From Desulfobacterales bacterium (GTDB lineage Bacteria > Desulfobacterota > Desulfobacteria > Desulfobacterales > ETH-SRB1): DNA of 47,843 nucleotides. Location: the NCBI GenBank assembly GCA_030610995.1, contig JAUWQO010000011.1, positions 1-47,843 of the forward strand, read 5' to 3'. Position numbers and translations under genes: made by a program. Of this stretch, positions 35,304 through 44,047 are shown piece by piece. The notes beneath the pieces were generated by a model. It had not been told where the DNA came from and did not search any database. It worked only from the letters and a program-made list of their open reading frames with translations. Position 1 is the first letter of the stretch. Each line of letters opens with the position of its first letter.

Positions 35304-36086
35304 GTGGTGTCGACTTCGTCCGACAGGGACGAGCGGCAGATAACACCAGCTATGCCTGACGTAACGCAAAAAATGTCTGTAGATCTTGAACGGGTGTTTC
35401 CTGTTGAACAAAGGGAAGCTGCTAAATTTCTGCAAGAACATATTTTCCCAGAGCTTCCCGAAAATCATTTTTTTCTGGTTGGAGGAACAGCTTTGGCCTT
35501 ACGTTTTGGCCACCGACAAAGCATTGATCTGGATTTTTTTTCCTTTCCATTCAAAAGTACTTATGATGCAGAGATTGAAATCGTTGACAAAGTTTTACGG
35601 AAACATGATATTTATCACCGAAAGGACATCGTTCCAATTGATGGGCAGTTTCATTGTCAAATCAACAATCTCATGGTTCTGTTTGCTGTATTTCAAAACT
35701 TCACCGCAGATCAGGAAAGTGAATTCTACAAAGTCCCGCTTTACCCGCCAGAAAAAACTGCTTTTGGTTTTGACACTCTCAGCCTTAAAGATTTAGCAGG
35801 GATGAAGGCTTTCGCACGCTGCCACCGTTCAAAAATGAAAGACCTTGTTGACATTGGGGAAATACTAACGCATGGTATCTCTCTACAGGAGATCATTGAC
35901 GTGGCTGAGCAACAATTTGGTTATGACATCTCAGGCAAAGAAATCTTGGAGTCTTGTCTTAACATTGACGATATATTAGATAATGCCATTGACGAACCGA
36001 TTGTGTTTTTAAACAACAAGGATACCTCATATTACATTGATCTTCTCAAAATAGAAGTTGCAAAATACTATCATGCAAATATTTAA
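35304..36086 (+). CDS. AbiEii/AbiGii-type nucleotidyltransferase toxin homologue
   Basis: The 260-residue protein contains HFFLVGGTALALRFGHRQSI and DLDFFSFPF, the intact GG...DxD nucleotidyltransferase motif (Asp75/Asp77), and the typical LKDLAGMKAFARCHRSKMKD follows. AAGGAG is about eight bases before GTG 35304; an ATG at 35352 or 35373 is also possible. It follows the PIN remnant and overlaps the DUF6922 gene. The homologue at 5327 has lost the second Asp; this one has both. Confidence 0.8.
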   Translation: MVSTSSDRDERQITPAMPDVTQKMSVDLERVFPVEQREAAKFLQEHIFPELPENHFFLVGGTALALRFGHRQSIDLDFFSFPFKSTYDAEIEIVDKVLRKHDIYHRKDIVPIDGQFHCQINNLMVLFAVFQNFTADQESEFYKVPLYPPEKTAFGFDTLSLKDLAGMKAFARCHRSKMKDLVDIGEILTHGISLQEIIDVAEQQFGYDISGKEILESCLNIDDILDNAIDEPIVFLNNKDTSYYIDLLKIEVAKYYHANI

Positions 36087-36438
36087 TACTATTCCCGCAA
36101 CAACAATCATTCAGAAAAAAATCCAGGAAAGCTTTCCTAAATTTTTCTGGGATATCGACACGAATAAGTTGGACCTGAAAGATCATTACAAACTCATTAT
36201 TACACAGGCCATAAATTACGGTTCAGTGCAAACAATCAAGCAAGTATTCCAACTGTATAGCCGGGAAGCTATAAGGCAAATACTAAAACATCCAATCAGA
36301 GGCGCCTGGTTTCCCAAGACATATAAAGCCTTTTGTAATTTATTTGATGTTGTGCCAGACAAATCTGCTGTTAATATAATGTGTATCCGAAAAGAAAAAC
36401 AGCATGATAAAAGCAGAGAATTTTTCAAAAACTTATAG
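36073..36438 (+). CDS. DUF6922-like partner of the AbiEii-type gene
   Basis: The 121-residue protein starts MQIFNTIPATTIIQKKIQES and has FFWDIDTNKLDLKDHYKLII, VQTIKQVFQLYSREAIRQIL and GAWFPKTYKAFCNLF, the DUF6922 layout (FFWD.D..KLD, closing W/F-rich helix). ATG 36073 overlaps the toxin-like gene by 14 bases; an ATG at 36058 would overlap more. An antitoxin role is inferred from the partner. Confidence 0.7.
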   Translation: MQIFNTIPATTIIQKKIQESFPKFFWDIDTNKLDLKDHYKLIITQAINYGSVQTIKQVFQLYSREAIRQILKHPIRGAWFPKTYKAFCNLFDVVPDKSAVNIMCIRKEKQHDKSREFFKNL

Positions 36439-36654
36439 TTTTTCTTTTCAATCGGGTGTGTCAGGGGATTAGCCTGCCGCGACGGGCGCGAGCACGGCGG
36501 GAAGATTAGAAGATTAGAGGATTAGAGGGTGAGCCTGCCGCGACGGGCGCGAGCACGGCGGGAAGGTGAGTCCGCCAAAGGGCACTGGCGGATAAAAGAT
36601 CAAGTACACGAAGATTTTATTAAACGAAAAAAAGCAGATTCATTTTCGGTTGAA
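36439..36654. repeat. Intergenic repeats: two copies of CCTGCCGCGACGGGCGCGAG and GATTAGAG simple repeats
   Basis: Positions 36472-36506 and 36533-36567 carry the 32-base repeat; between them lies GATTAGAAGATTAGAGGATT. No gene. Confidence 0.65.
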
Positions 36655-36889
36655 TTAGAGCTTTTCTAACTGGTCGCTGATCAGGTCATCCAACCCATCG
36701 GTATGAGCATGTAAATGCACCACTGATGCCGTTAGCTCAGCTAAAATATCCTCTATCTGCTCAGTGTCTGGGTAGGTTGTTTTTAATTGCGTCAGCAATT
36801 TCAAGGTGTTTTGACACTCTTCACCCAACTCTTCCAATAAAGTGCTTAAGGCTTCATCAAGGGCAATTTTTGAAACCCCCTTTGCTCAT
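36655..36889 (-). pseudogene. Small helical protein with apparent frameshift in a G tract
   Basis: The main frame (36655-36837) gives EELGEECQNTLKLLTQLKTT and ILAELTASVVHLHAHTDGLD, and it continues upstream without a start as KIALDEALSTLL. An ATG at 36889 (MSKG) is in another frame, and the two join if one base is removed from the GGGGG tract at 36876-36880. The joined product would have 77 residues. The family is not recognised. It may be a decayed gene, a phase-variable gene, or a gene with a TTG start at 36837. Confidence 0.45.
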
Positions 36890-37101
36890 TTATTTCTTTT
36901 TAGCTTCCAGCGAAACTGCGCTGGCTCCGTAAAAGTTGTAACAAAATCTACAGTACAAACGTTGCTGTATAACTGCTTTATTTATAATAATATCCCATAT
37001 GCTGCTTGTGTCTGTCAATCAATTTTTTCCTCTTTTTCCACACCCACGGGGAAGTTTGGGACAAGGGGATTAGCAGAGATCGCAGAGAAAATAAACCAAA
37101 A

Positions 37102-37132
37102 CCCCGCTTCTTAATAGGAGCGGGGTTTTTAT
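37102..37132 (+). terminator. Terminator-like hairpin (copy of the fliC terminator)
   Basis: CCCCGCTTCT, loop TAAT, AGGAGCGGGG and a T run. It is a near copy of 34748-34779, but no plus-strand gene ends here. The half-sequence GAGCGGGGTTTTTTTAT also occurs at 38088-38104. Confidence 0.6.
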
Positions 37133-37232
37133 TTTTTTTAGACCCCGGTACCATCTGCCGGAGCTACCCCGGTGAAATTCGCTTCGCTCCTCATTGACAT
37201 GAATTTCACAAGGCAGGCGGGGCAGGCAGGAT

Positions 37233-37475
37233 GAACAAGATTTTCCAATCTTACGGGCATCTCTTTCATCTAAAAGCAACCATTTTGATTTCAATTCCAG
37301 AGCCAAAACAATTGCCTCCGCCTCTCCACGATCTAAATCTCTACAGAGAATTTCTACCATGGCGTGATTTTTCAGCGGGAGGTATAAATATATTGCTGAA
37401 TTGCTCATGTATCAGATAGAGCCTGTTAATAATAGCCAAATTCAAAAGTGGCGATGTGTTACTAACTACGGGCAT
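37233..37475 (-). pseudogene. DUF3368 PIN toxin gene, broken
   Basis: From ATG 37475 the frame reads MPVVSNTSPLLNLAIINRLY and FIPPAEKS, the N-terminus of a DUF3368 PIN protein. Further on, in another frame, it has LDRGEAEAIVLALELKSKWL and LLDERDARKIGK, the middle of the same protein. The C-terminus is missing. It follows the intact UPF0175 antitoxin gene with a 14-base overlap. Confidence 0.7.
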
Positions 37476-37716
37476 ATTTTAAATCGTCTTCAAGTTCTTC
37501 CTGTCCATAATGGCGAAGTATGCCTCTTTCACCTAACAAACGGCCAAATTCATATTTTCCCATTTTCGCCAGTTGCCTGGCCTTACCAAAAGATATAAGC
37601 CCACGGGAATATAATGCCGCAGACAATTCAATGGTGAGTGTTTGTTTCAGGTGTTCTTCCGGAGTTCTTATTGCCTGTACTACTGTCTCAGGTATATAAA
37701 TTTGTACTCCCATATT
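37462..37716 (-). CDS. UPF0175-family antitoxin
   Basis: The 84-residue protein starts MGVQIYIPETVVQAIRTPEE and contains ELSAALYSRGLISFGKARQL and KYEFGRLLGERGI, the UPF0175 pattern (E.A..LY..G..S.G.A..LA....F...L). GGAGG lies before ATG 37716. It is the upstream partner of the broken DUF3368 toxin, so it is an orphan antitoxin. Confidence 0.85.
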   Translation of the reverse strand, partial: NMGVQIYIPETVVQAIRTPEEHLKQTLTIELSAALYSRGLISFGKARQLAKMGKYEFGRLLGERGILRHYGQEELEDDLKYARS

Positions 37717-38507
37717 TCCTCCAATGGTCATCCGATTGGTTGTTGGTCAGATCTTGTTTATCCCTGGCCCGGATTTGCAGGGCAGGTCTGTAATCCTGTC
37801 TAAAAGTCTTTTAAATGGTTAACCTATTATATAGAATTTAGCAAACTAAAGTTCCAAAAATGATAGGAAGCGGGTAAAGCCTCAATAACATTTTCAGGGG
37901 TAATCGCCTCAAAACATTTACGGCTTATTTCTGTGTCTACGGATACTCTTTTCAGCTTTCGCGCGCTCGACCCTGTTAAGACAAAAAAGCCTTTCCTTTA
38001 AATTTTTCAATAAGATAATGCTATTATTGAGTTTTATGAGGCTTTTTCCTAAAAGCCTTCAGCCTTTAGCATAGAGCATAGAGCATGGAGCGGGGTTTTT
38101 TTATTGGCAGAGTTCTTGCTGTTATTAGTCATGATGGATTTGCAAAAAGTACGAATTTATCAGGTGTTAAGTGTTAAGTGTTAGGTGCTAACAGTTTGAT
38201 TCAGCCGTCGTAGCTATAGGCTACTATGGCGAAGTCGGCTAAAACAGGTAATTATTTTAACCTGACACCTGACCACTGATTACCGTTCGAGTTGAGGACA
38301 AGCTTCGCGGGAATGACAATCTTGACTATTTATGGCGAAATTCAAAGGTCTCAGAGTACGGAGTATGGGGCGGGAAAGAATTATATTATAATCTTTGTGT
38401 CTTAGTGGCTGAACTGTTACCAAATAATCTTAAAGTTTTGGGAAAAAATTTCCGATTAAACTTATAAACCGGACACAAATTACCTACCTGAACAAAGGAG
38501 AAAAGAG
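37717..38507. other. Intergenic stretch between the second island and fliD
   Basis: On the minus strand, 37850-37985 shows a possible GT9-type tail (RKCFEAITPENVIEALPASY). A hairpin (AGCCGTCGTAGC...GCGAAGTCGGCT) lies at about 38204-38243. Other parts are simple-sequence AAGTGTTAAGTGTTAGG units. The sigma-28-like promoter of fliD is at 38431-38458. Confidence 0.45.
38431..38458 (+). promoter_or_regulatory. Sigma-28-like promoter of fliD
   Basis: TAAAGTTT (38431-38438), 12 bases, TCCGATTA (38451-38458). The start codon is about 50 bases downstream of the -10 box. Confidence 0.7.
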
Positions 38508-41500
38508 ATGGCACTCAGCACAAATCTGATATCCGGCCTTTCAAGCGGTTTTGACTGGCGGTCAATGATTGATCAGTTGATGGCGATCGAACACCGCCGG
38601 GTGGATATCGTTGAAGATAGAAAGAGTGACTATCAGGCAAAGCTATCCGCCTTTCGATCCATGAATACCATGCTTTTGTCCCTGAAGACGCAGTCAGTGA
38701 CACTGGCAAAGAGCGATTCCTTCAATGTATACACCTCATCTTTAACTACGAATTCCGCCAATTACACGGCGTCGGATTTCATGTCCATCACCACAAGCGT
38801 CGATGCTGCTCCGGGGTCTCATACTATTGAGATGACTTCGAGTTCGAGCATTGCCCAGGCCCGCAAGATATCGTCTAAGAGCTTTGCAAGCTACGACGAG
38901 GCATTGGTTCTGACCGGAGAGTTTGTTATCAACGGCAGGGCGGTCAGGGTGGATGACACAGACGACCTGATGGACATACGCGACAAGATCAATAACGTGA
39001 ACTCCGGTTCAAACGCTACAGGCGTGACAGCCTCAATATTGACGGTTTCCGACACCGATTATCGTTTAATATTGACAAGCGATAATACAGGTGAAGATGC
39101 TTTCAATATTTTTGACGCAAGCGCGAGCACAGGGGATAATGCGAACATTTTAAGCGAGGACAGCAATGGTCTGGGCCTGGGGTTTCTTGCCGCCACAACC
39201 TCCATAAAAAATACCACCAGTGACGGGGCAGAGTCCGGGAGGTTTTCCAGCAGTGAGGTGGCGGTTGGTTCACTTCTTGGTCTTACCAGTGCTCAGACAG
39301 GAACTGGTATAACCGTGGGTGGCACCAGCACGCTTGAGATTAATCTATCTACTGACTCTCTTTCAGACATCGCAGGCGCGATCAACGCCTTGAGTGGCGT
39401 CTCAGCATCAGTGGAAAGTGTTACCGAAGATGGAACAACGAGCTACTACATAGATATCAGCGGGACGACCACTTTCAGCGACGTCAACAACGTGCTTCAG
39501 ACCCTGGGGGTTTTGGTTGGGGGGCAGGGTGATGTAGCCGAGGTACTTACAAGCGATACTGCAAACACCCTGGCCGCCGGCGGTGACATTGGAACGGGAA
39601 CCGCATTTGGCTTGATTGATACAGGCAGTGGTCTTAATAATGTGGTTGATGGTGATACGATTACCATAACAGGAACAAAACATGACGGGACAACCGTTTC
39701 GACTACTTTTGAGCCTGAATTTCTAACAACGGCTACGCTTGACGAATTATTAACCCAGATTGAAAATGACTTTGATCTCGGTACTGCCAGCGCAACCATA
39801 GTGGATAACAAAATACAGATTACCGATAATTCCGCAGGCGACAGCCTGTTGAGCATATCATTGGTTGCCAACAACGAGGGTGGCGGTACCCTTGACCTTG
39901 GAACCCTTACAGCCTCCACCGAAGGCTACACCATGCAGTCAGCCGAGGGCCAGGACGCGAGCGTCAAGATAGACGGCACTACCATAACCAGTTCCACCAA
40001 TATCATTACGGATGTTATTGCAGGGGTCACCATAAACTTGAAAAAGATGGAATCCGGAAAGCAGGTTGATTTGAACATCTCCCGCAATCTTGACGGCATA
40101 AAATCATCTGTTCAGAGTTTTGTAGGCAAGTACAATGAAATACTGGAATATATAAATGATCAGTTTGCGTGGGATGAAGATACGGAATCATCAGGCCTGC
40201 TTAGCGGCGACGGGACCCTGTCATCCATCAAGTCGAGTCTCCAGAATATCCTGATCAGCACGATCAAAGATCTTCCAACAGACATGAATGCTCTTTCGTT
40301 GATCGGAATCAACTCCGATATGAACGGTGTGCTTACGCTCGATGACAGTGTTTTTACAGATGCCCTGGTCAACGATTTTGCCGGCGTGAGAAGAATTTTT
40401 ATAGCTGAAGGAACCACCACGGATGGTGATATTGCATATATATCACATACCAGAGATACCGTGGCTGGTGATTACGCCGTCGCGATTACCACTGCGGCGG
40501 AGCAGGCAACTGTTACGGGCGTGACAGATTTAAGCGGTGGAATTGCAAGCGATGAGACCATAGTCATTACCCAGGGCAACAGTATAGCCACCATCGCCCT
40601 TGATGACACAGGCAATGGAAAGTCTATCGATGATATCGTAAATGCGATCAATTCCGAGCTGGATACGGTCTATACCGAGCTGTGGACAGGGACGGCAAAT
40701 ACCCTGGTTGCGGGAGGCACTATCACTTCCAGTACTGTATGGGGGGATATCAACACAACAGGGGGCCCGGGCAATGATGTTGAAGACGGTGACACCATAT
40801 CTTTCTCAGGAAAGACAAGAAGCGGAACATCAATATCAGGAACATATACCATCGATGATAAAACCACAGATACTGTCCAGAGGATGTTGTCGGCCATAGA
40901 GGATGCTTACGGGAATAATGTTTCGGCGAACATCGATTCCGACGGCAAACTGATCCTTACCGATAATACGGCAGGAAGCAGCCAGCTTGAAATTTCTCTT
41001 GATTGTAGCGATGCCCATAGTCTTACTTTCGGCACGATGGAAGTGACAACCGAAGGCCGTTATGCCATGGCTGTTACAGCATCAAAGGATGCGAGCGATC
41101 AGCTTGTGCTGGAAAGCGATGATTACGGAAGCAGTGTCTCGTTCACCGTTTCGCAGTATGCGACGGTGAGCGGCGCGGAAGAGATTACCGGTGATGTTGT
41201 AAACCAAAGCAGTTCAGTTGATATTATAGGCACCACTGCATTTAACGCCATTGACGGCTACACGGCCGATACTTCTGATACAATTAAGATCAACGGGGTA
41301 AAACATGACGGGACAGTCATAGATGAGGTTACTTTTAATGTCTATGACGATGTTGCCTTGGAATATAAGGATATTGATGCTCTTCTTACCGAAATAGGGA
41401 CTGCCCTTGGCGGCACAGCCAGCATGGTTGGTGGTAAAATAAAGCTGACTGATGACACTACCGGAGCCAGCCTGATGACCCTGACCTTGACGGAGCCTTC

Positions 41501-42002
41501 CGGACTCGATTTTGGGACTTTTTCATCCGTTACCGGCATAATCAACGGGAGCGATTCCGGTGTTGATGTGGCCGGAACAATCAACGGCGAGACTGCAAGC
41601 GGTTCAGGGCAAACACTGACCGGAGACGCGCCGCCAGAGGATGAAACAACCAGCGTGGAGGGGCTGTCCATCAAGATCACGCTTACTCCTGCACAACTGA
41701 CTTCTCAAGGAGCAGATCAAGGCAATGTCAAAATAACCATGGGGGCTGCCGAGTTGTTTGACAGGGAATTATACGGCATTACTGATGCGTACGAAGGATA
41801 CGTGGCTTTCAAACAGACTTCACTTCAAAACAGCATCGACAGCTTTGAGACGCAGATTGAAAATATGGAAGCGCGCCTGAATCGGAAGATGGAATCGTTG
41901 ATCAACCGTTTTGTGGCCATGGAACTGGCGCTGGCCAATATTCAGAACCAGAGCGACTGGCTTACGGCGCAAATTGGCGCTTCTTACAGCGGCTGGGTTT
42001 AG
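38508..42002 (+). CDS. fliD: Flagellar filament cap protein FliD, enlarged by three internal repeats
   Basis: The ends are typical FliD: MALSTNLISGLSSGFDWRSM with IDQLMAIEHRRVDIVEDRKS, and the C-terminal coiled coil around LQNSIDSFETQIENMEARLN and MESLINRFVAMELALANIQN. At 1164 residues it is about twice the usual length. The extra length is mostly three related modules near residues 349-480, 727-850 and 907-1020. They share 'TANTLxAGG', 'DGDTI(T/S)', a KHDGT/KTRSGT turn, a short helix, 'KIQITDNSAG' and 'LDLGTLT'. AAAGGAG precedes the ATG. A sigma-28-like promoter is directly upstream. The cap guides flagellin folding. Confidence 0.92.
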   Translation: MALSTNLISGLSSGFDWRSMIDQLMAIEHRRVDIVEDRKSDYQAKLSAFRSMNTMLLSLKTQSVTLAKSDSFNVYTSSLTTNSANYTASDFMSITTSVDAAPGSHTIEMTSSSSIAQARKISSKSFASYDEALVLTGEFVINGRAVRVDDTDDLMDIRDKINNVNSGSNATGVTASILTVSDTDYRLILTSDNTGEDAFNIFDASASTGDNANILSEDSNGLGLGFLAATTSIKNTTSDGAESGRFSSSEVAVGSLLGLTSAQTGTGITVGGTSTLEINLSTDSLSDIAGAINALSGVSASVESVTEDGTTSYYIDISGTTTFSDVNNVLQTLGVLVGGQGDVAEVLTSDTANTLAAGGDIGTGTAFGLIDTGSGLNNVVDGDTITITGTKHDGTTVSTTFEPEFLTTATLDELLTQIENDFDLGTASATIVDNKIQITDNSAGDSLLSISLVANNEGGGTLDLGTLTASTEGYTMQSAEGQDASVKIDGTTITSSTNIITDVIAGVTINLKKMESGKQVDLNISRNLDGIKSSVQSFVGKYNEILEYINDQFAWDEDTESSGLLSGDGTLSSIKSSLQNILISTIKDLPTDMNALSLIGINSDMNGVLTLDDSVFTDALVNDFAGVRRIFIAEGTTTDGDIAYISHTRDTVAGDYAVAITTAAEQATVTGVTDLSGGIASDETIVITQGNSIATIALDDTGNGKSIDDIVNAINSELDTVYTELWTGTANTLVAGGTITSSTVWGDINTTGGPGNDVEDGDTISFSGKTRSGTSISGTYTIDDKTTDTVQRMLSAIEDAYGNNVSANIDSDGKLILTDNTAGSSQLEISLDCSDAHSLTFGTMEVTTEGRYAMAVTASKDASDQLVLESDDYGSSVSFTVSQYATVSGAEEITGDVVNQSSSVDIIGTTAFNAIDGYTADTSDTIKINGVKHDGTVIDEVTFNVYDDVALEYKDIDALLTEIGTALGGTASMVGGKIKLTDDTTGASLMTLTLTEPSGLDFGTFSSVTGIINGSDSGVDVAGTINGETASGSGQTLTGDAPPEDETTSVEGLSIKITLTPAQLTSQGADQGNVKITMGAAELFDRELYGITDAYEGYVAFKQTSLQNSIDSFETQIENMEARLNRKMESLINRFVAMELALANIQNQSDWLTAQIGASYSGWV

Positions 42003-42399
42003 TAGGGCAGAGGATTAGAGGATTAGAGGATTAGAGGATTAGAGGGACTGAAAAAGATGAACATTGAAGGTTGAATGGGGAATAGAGGATTAGAGGATTA
42101 GAAGAGCAAAGGGCAGAAGATTAGAAGATTAGAAGATTAGAAGATTAGAAGTCAGGAGGCGGAGAACGAGCAACCGAATTGAAGATTGAAGATTGAAGGA
42201 ATTCTATCAATTTTTTATTTTATTATTCAAAACAGCGGAGCGAAGCGACTTCATTAAATAGTCAATTTTCAATATTCAATCTTCAATTGAAAGGGCGGGA
42301 GCGATTCCATAAATATTCAATATTCAATCGACAATATTCAATCCAATGACCAGTAACCAGCAACGAGTAACCAGCAACGAGTAAGGAGGATATACTTTT
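42003..42399. repeat. Simple-sequence region between fliD and fliS
   Basis: Tandem GATTAGAG units lie at 42011-42044, 42078-42098 and 42117-42151, followed by AATATTCAATCTTCAATTGA-type repeats to about 42345 and a CAGTAACCAGCAACGAG array at 42351-42387. No gene; the fliS ribosome site AAGGAGG is at the end. Confidence 0.75.
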
Positions 42400-42843
42400 A
42401 TGAATGGGAATGGAATTGATGCTTACAGGCAGACAAATGTGACAACGGCGGACCCCGGAAGGCTGGTATTAATGTGTTACGATGGAGCGATCAGCAGCCT
42501 GAAGACTGCAAGAGAAAAGTATATTTCCGGAGAGCATGAAGCAAAAGCGGAGGCTGTTAAAAAGGCGCAGAGCATTATAAGCGAATTGATGCTGGCGCTT
42601 GATTTCGAAAAAGGGGGAGAAGTGGCCAGGAATCTGAATTCTCTTTACAATTATATGCTGCGCCGCATAACCGAGGGGGATGTAAAAGGGGACATGAAAG
42701 CCTTTGATGAGGTGATTATAATGTTAGGTGAACTCGAATCAGCATGGAAGGAAATTTTCCACGCTTCTGAAGGCCCTCGTTTTATCCATGACACCGACAC
42801 AGATCATGAAAACCCCGCGGCTTTAAGAGTGATGGCGGGGTAA
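42400..42843 (+). CDS. fliS: Flagellar export chaperone FliS
   Basis: The 147-residue helical protein starts MNGNGIDAYRQTNVTTADPG and has RLVLMCYDGAISSLKTA, ELMLALDFEKGGEVARNLNS, LYNYMLRRITEGD and LGELESAWKEI, the standard FliS pattern (LI.MLYDGA, L...LD...G.....L..LY.Y....L). It binds the C-terminal helix of flagellin before export. AAGGAGG precedes the ATG. Confidence 0.93.
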   Translation: MNGNGIDAYRQTNVTTADPGRLVLMCYDGAISSLKTAREKYISGEHEAKAEAVKKAQSIISELMLALDFEKGGEVARNLNSLYNYMLRRITEGDVKGDMKAFDEVIIMLGELESAWKEIFHASEGPRFIHDTDTDHENPAALRVMAG

Positions 42844-43148
42844 AAAGTCGATTTTCGACTTTCAAATAACTAAACCATAACCTTTTGATATGATTGAGAA
42901 CTTAGCGCACCTGCGGTGCGGGCTTTTATCATCAAGTATAAATCAAGAAAAAATTATCCACTTTGTGGGAGCGGCTTTCCAGCCGCGACGGTCGTGGCTG
43001 GAAAGCCACTCCCACTTGACAACCTCTTGATAAAATTGATTAAAAAATGGGATTTCCTATACTATCAAGTTATTTTCGGTTACAGTGTCGCGAAGCGGCA
43101 TAACTTAGCTTTTTACGAGTTCATCAAGAGCAACTGGAGCGTATTAAA
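42844..43148. other. Intergenic stretch with a strong hairpin repeat
   Basis: The only clear item is the REP-like hairpin at 42965-43015. The frames here give no recognisable protein. Confidence 0.5.
42965..43015. repeat. REP-like hairpin GTGGGAGCGGCTTTCCAGCC
   Basis: GTGGGAG, GGCTTTCCAGCC and CGA on the left pair with GGCTGGAAAGCC and CTCCCAC on the right. The 51-base element is a strong imperfect palindrome of a type common in Proteobacteria. Confidence 0.75.
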
Positions 43149-43601
43149 ATGAATAGAGGCAATGATGTACAGACATGTGATCTTTTAGGCCTTTTAGAGG
43201 GAAAATTGGACGCGTTCGAGGTCTTTTTGTCAACCACCGCTTTGCTGAAAGATGCTGATTTTCAGGAGATGGAAAAGATCGAAACGCTTATAACAAAGCG
43301 TGGAAGCTGCATAAAAGTTATCGAAGGGATTGACAGCCGGATAAACAAGATCAGAAATTCCATACCGGCTTTGCCGGGTGAAATAGTAAAGAAAATAAGA
43401 ATGCTTGCAAAAGCCATCGATGATATTGCCGCAGAAACGGCGAATCTGAATAAGGAATTTGAGACGATGTTCATGTTTCACCACAATGACTTAAAAAACA
43501 GGTTGTCAAAGACCCGTTACAGCCGGAATAGTTTAAAGAACTATGCAATAATGGCCAATGATGGGGGGAATCAGCCCAGATTTCTGGATGTTAAGTCATA
43601 A
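43149..43601 (+). CDS. FliT/FlgN-like flagellar chaperone
   Basis: The 150-residue protein is helical throughout, with LLGLLEGKLDAFEVFLSTTA, EKIETLITKRGSCIKVIEGI, and a long central helix. It ends with a Lys/Arg-rich stretch. No catalytic motif. Its place between fliS and flaG and its architecture suggest a FliT- or FlgN-type chaperone for cap or hook-filament proteins. The assignment rests mainly on position. Confidence 0.6.
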   Translation: MNRGNDVQTCDLLGLLEGKLDAFEVFLSTTALLKDADFQEMEKIETLITKRGSCIKVIEGIDSRINKIRNSIPALPGEIVKKIRMLAKAIDDIAAETANLNKEFETMFMFHHNDLKNRLSKTRYSRNSLKNYAIMANDGGNQPRFLDVKS

Positions 43602-43603
43602 AT

Positions 43604-43631
43604 TAAAGTTTTTTTTGCAATATGCCGATAA
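43604..43631 (+). promoter_or_regulatory. Sigma-28-like promoter of flaG
   Basis: TAAAGTTT (43604-43611), 12 bases, GCCGATAA (43624-43631): both boxes match the FliA consensus exactly. It starts just after the stop of the preceding gene. Confidence 0.8.
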
Positions 43632-43671
43632 TATGTTTAAAGTCCAGAAGTGCTCAACTTGGGCTGGAGGT

Positions 43672-43679
43672 ATTGAAAA
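43672..43679 (+). promoter_or_regulatory. flaG ribosome binding region
   Basis: GGAGG at 43665-43669 and the short spacer lead to ATG 43680 and fix that start. Confidence 0.5.
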
Positions 43680-44045
43680 ATGGATATCAGCATAGACAAA
43701 ATTGATGAGCAGCCCTTGAGGATATTGGAAGATTCAGCGAATAAGCCCGCTGCTTCCAAAAGTCAGCGCGTAGAAGAAGACCGCGGGAAAACATCAGAAT
43801 CGGAGATGAGCGGATCTGTTAACGATCAACAGTTAAGAGAGTTAACGGAAAAACTCCAGGGATATGTGGACAAGATGAATATAAAGATAGCCTTTTCCAC
43901 ATACGGGGAAAGAAGAAAAACCGCGGTTACCGTGTCTGAAAAAGAAACAGGAAAGTTAATCCGGGAAATTCCGCCTGAAGAGCTGCAGCGACTGCATGTA
44001 AAAATGGAAGAACTTGCAGGCATGATTTTTAATGGGATGGGTTAA
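43680..44045 (+). CDS. flaG: FlaG family flagellar protein
   Basis: The 121-residue protein has a charged, disordered N-terminus and the FlaG C-terminal core: VDKMNIKIAFSTYGERRKTA, VTVSEKETGKLIREIPPEE. Members influence filament length. GGAGG lies before the ATG. Confidence 0.88.
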   Translation: MDISIDKIDEQPLRILEDSANKPAASKSQRVEEDRGKTSESEMSGSVNDQQLRELTEKLQGYVDKMNIKIAFSTYGERRKTAVTVSEKETGKLIREIPPEELQRLHVKMEELAGMIFNGMG

Positions 44046-44047
44046 AT

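Noticed and set aside
37850-37985. Minus-strand peptide RKCFEAITPENVIEAL like a GT9 C-terminus
   Set aside because: Too short and without the rest of the enzyme; noted only in the intergenic entry.
42916-43152. Plus-strand frame of 78 codons between fliS and the FliT/FlgN-like gene
   Set aside because: It runs through the REP-like hairpin at 42965-43015, so it is most likely chance.
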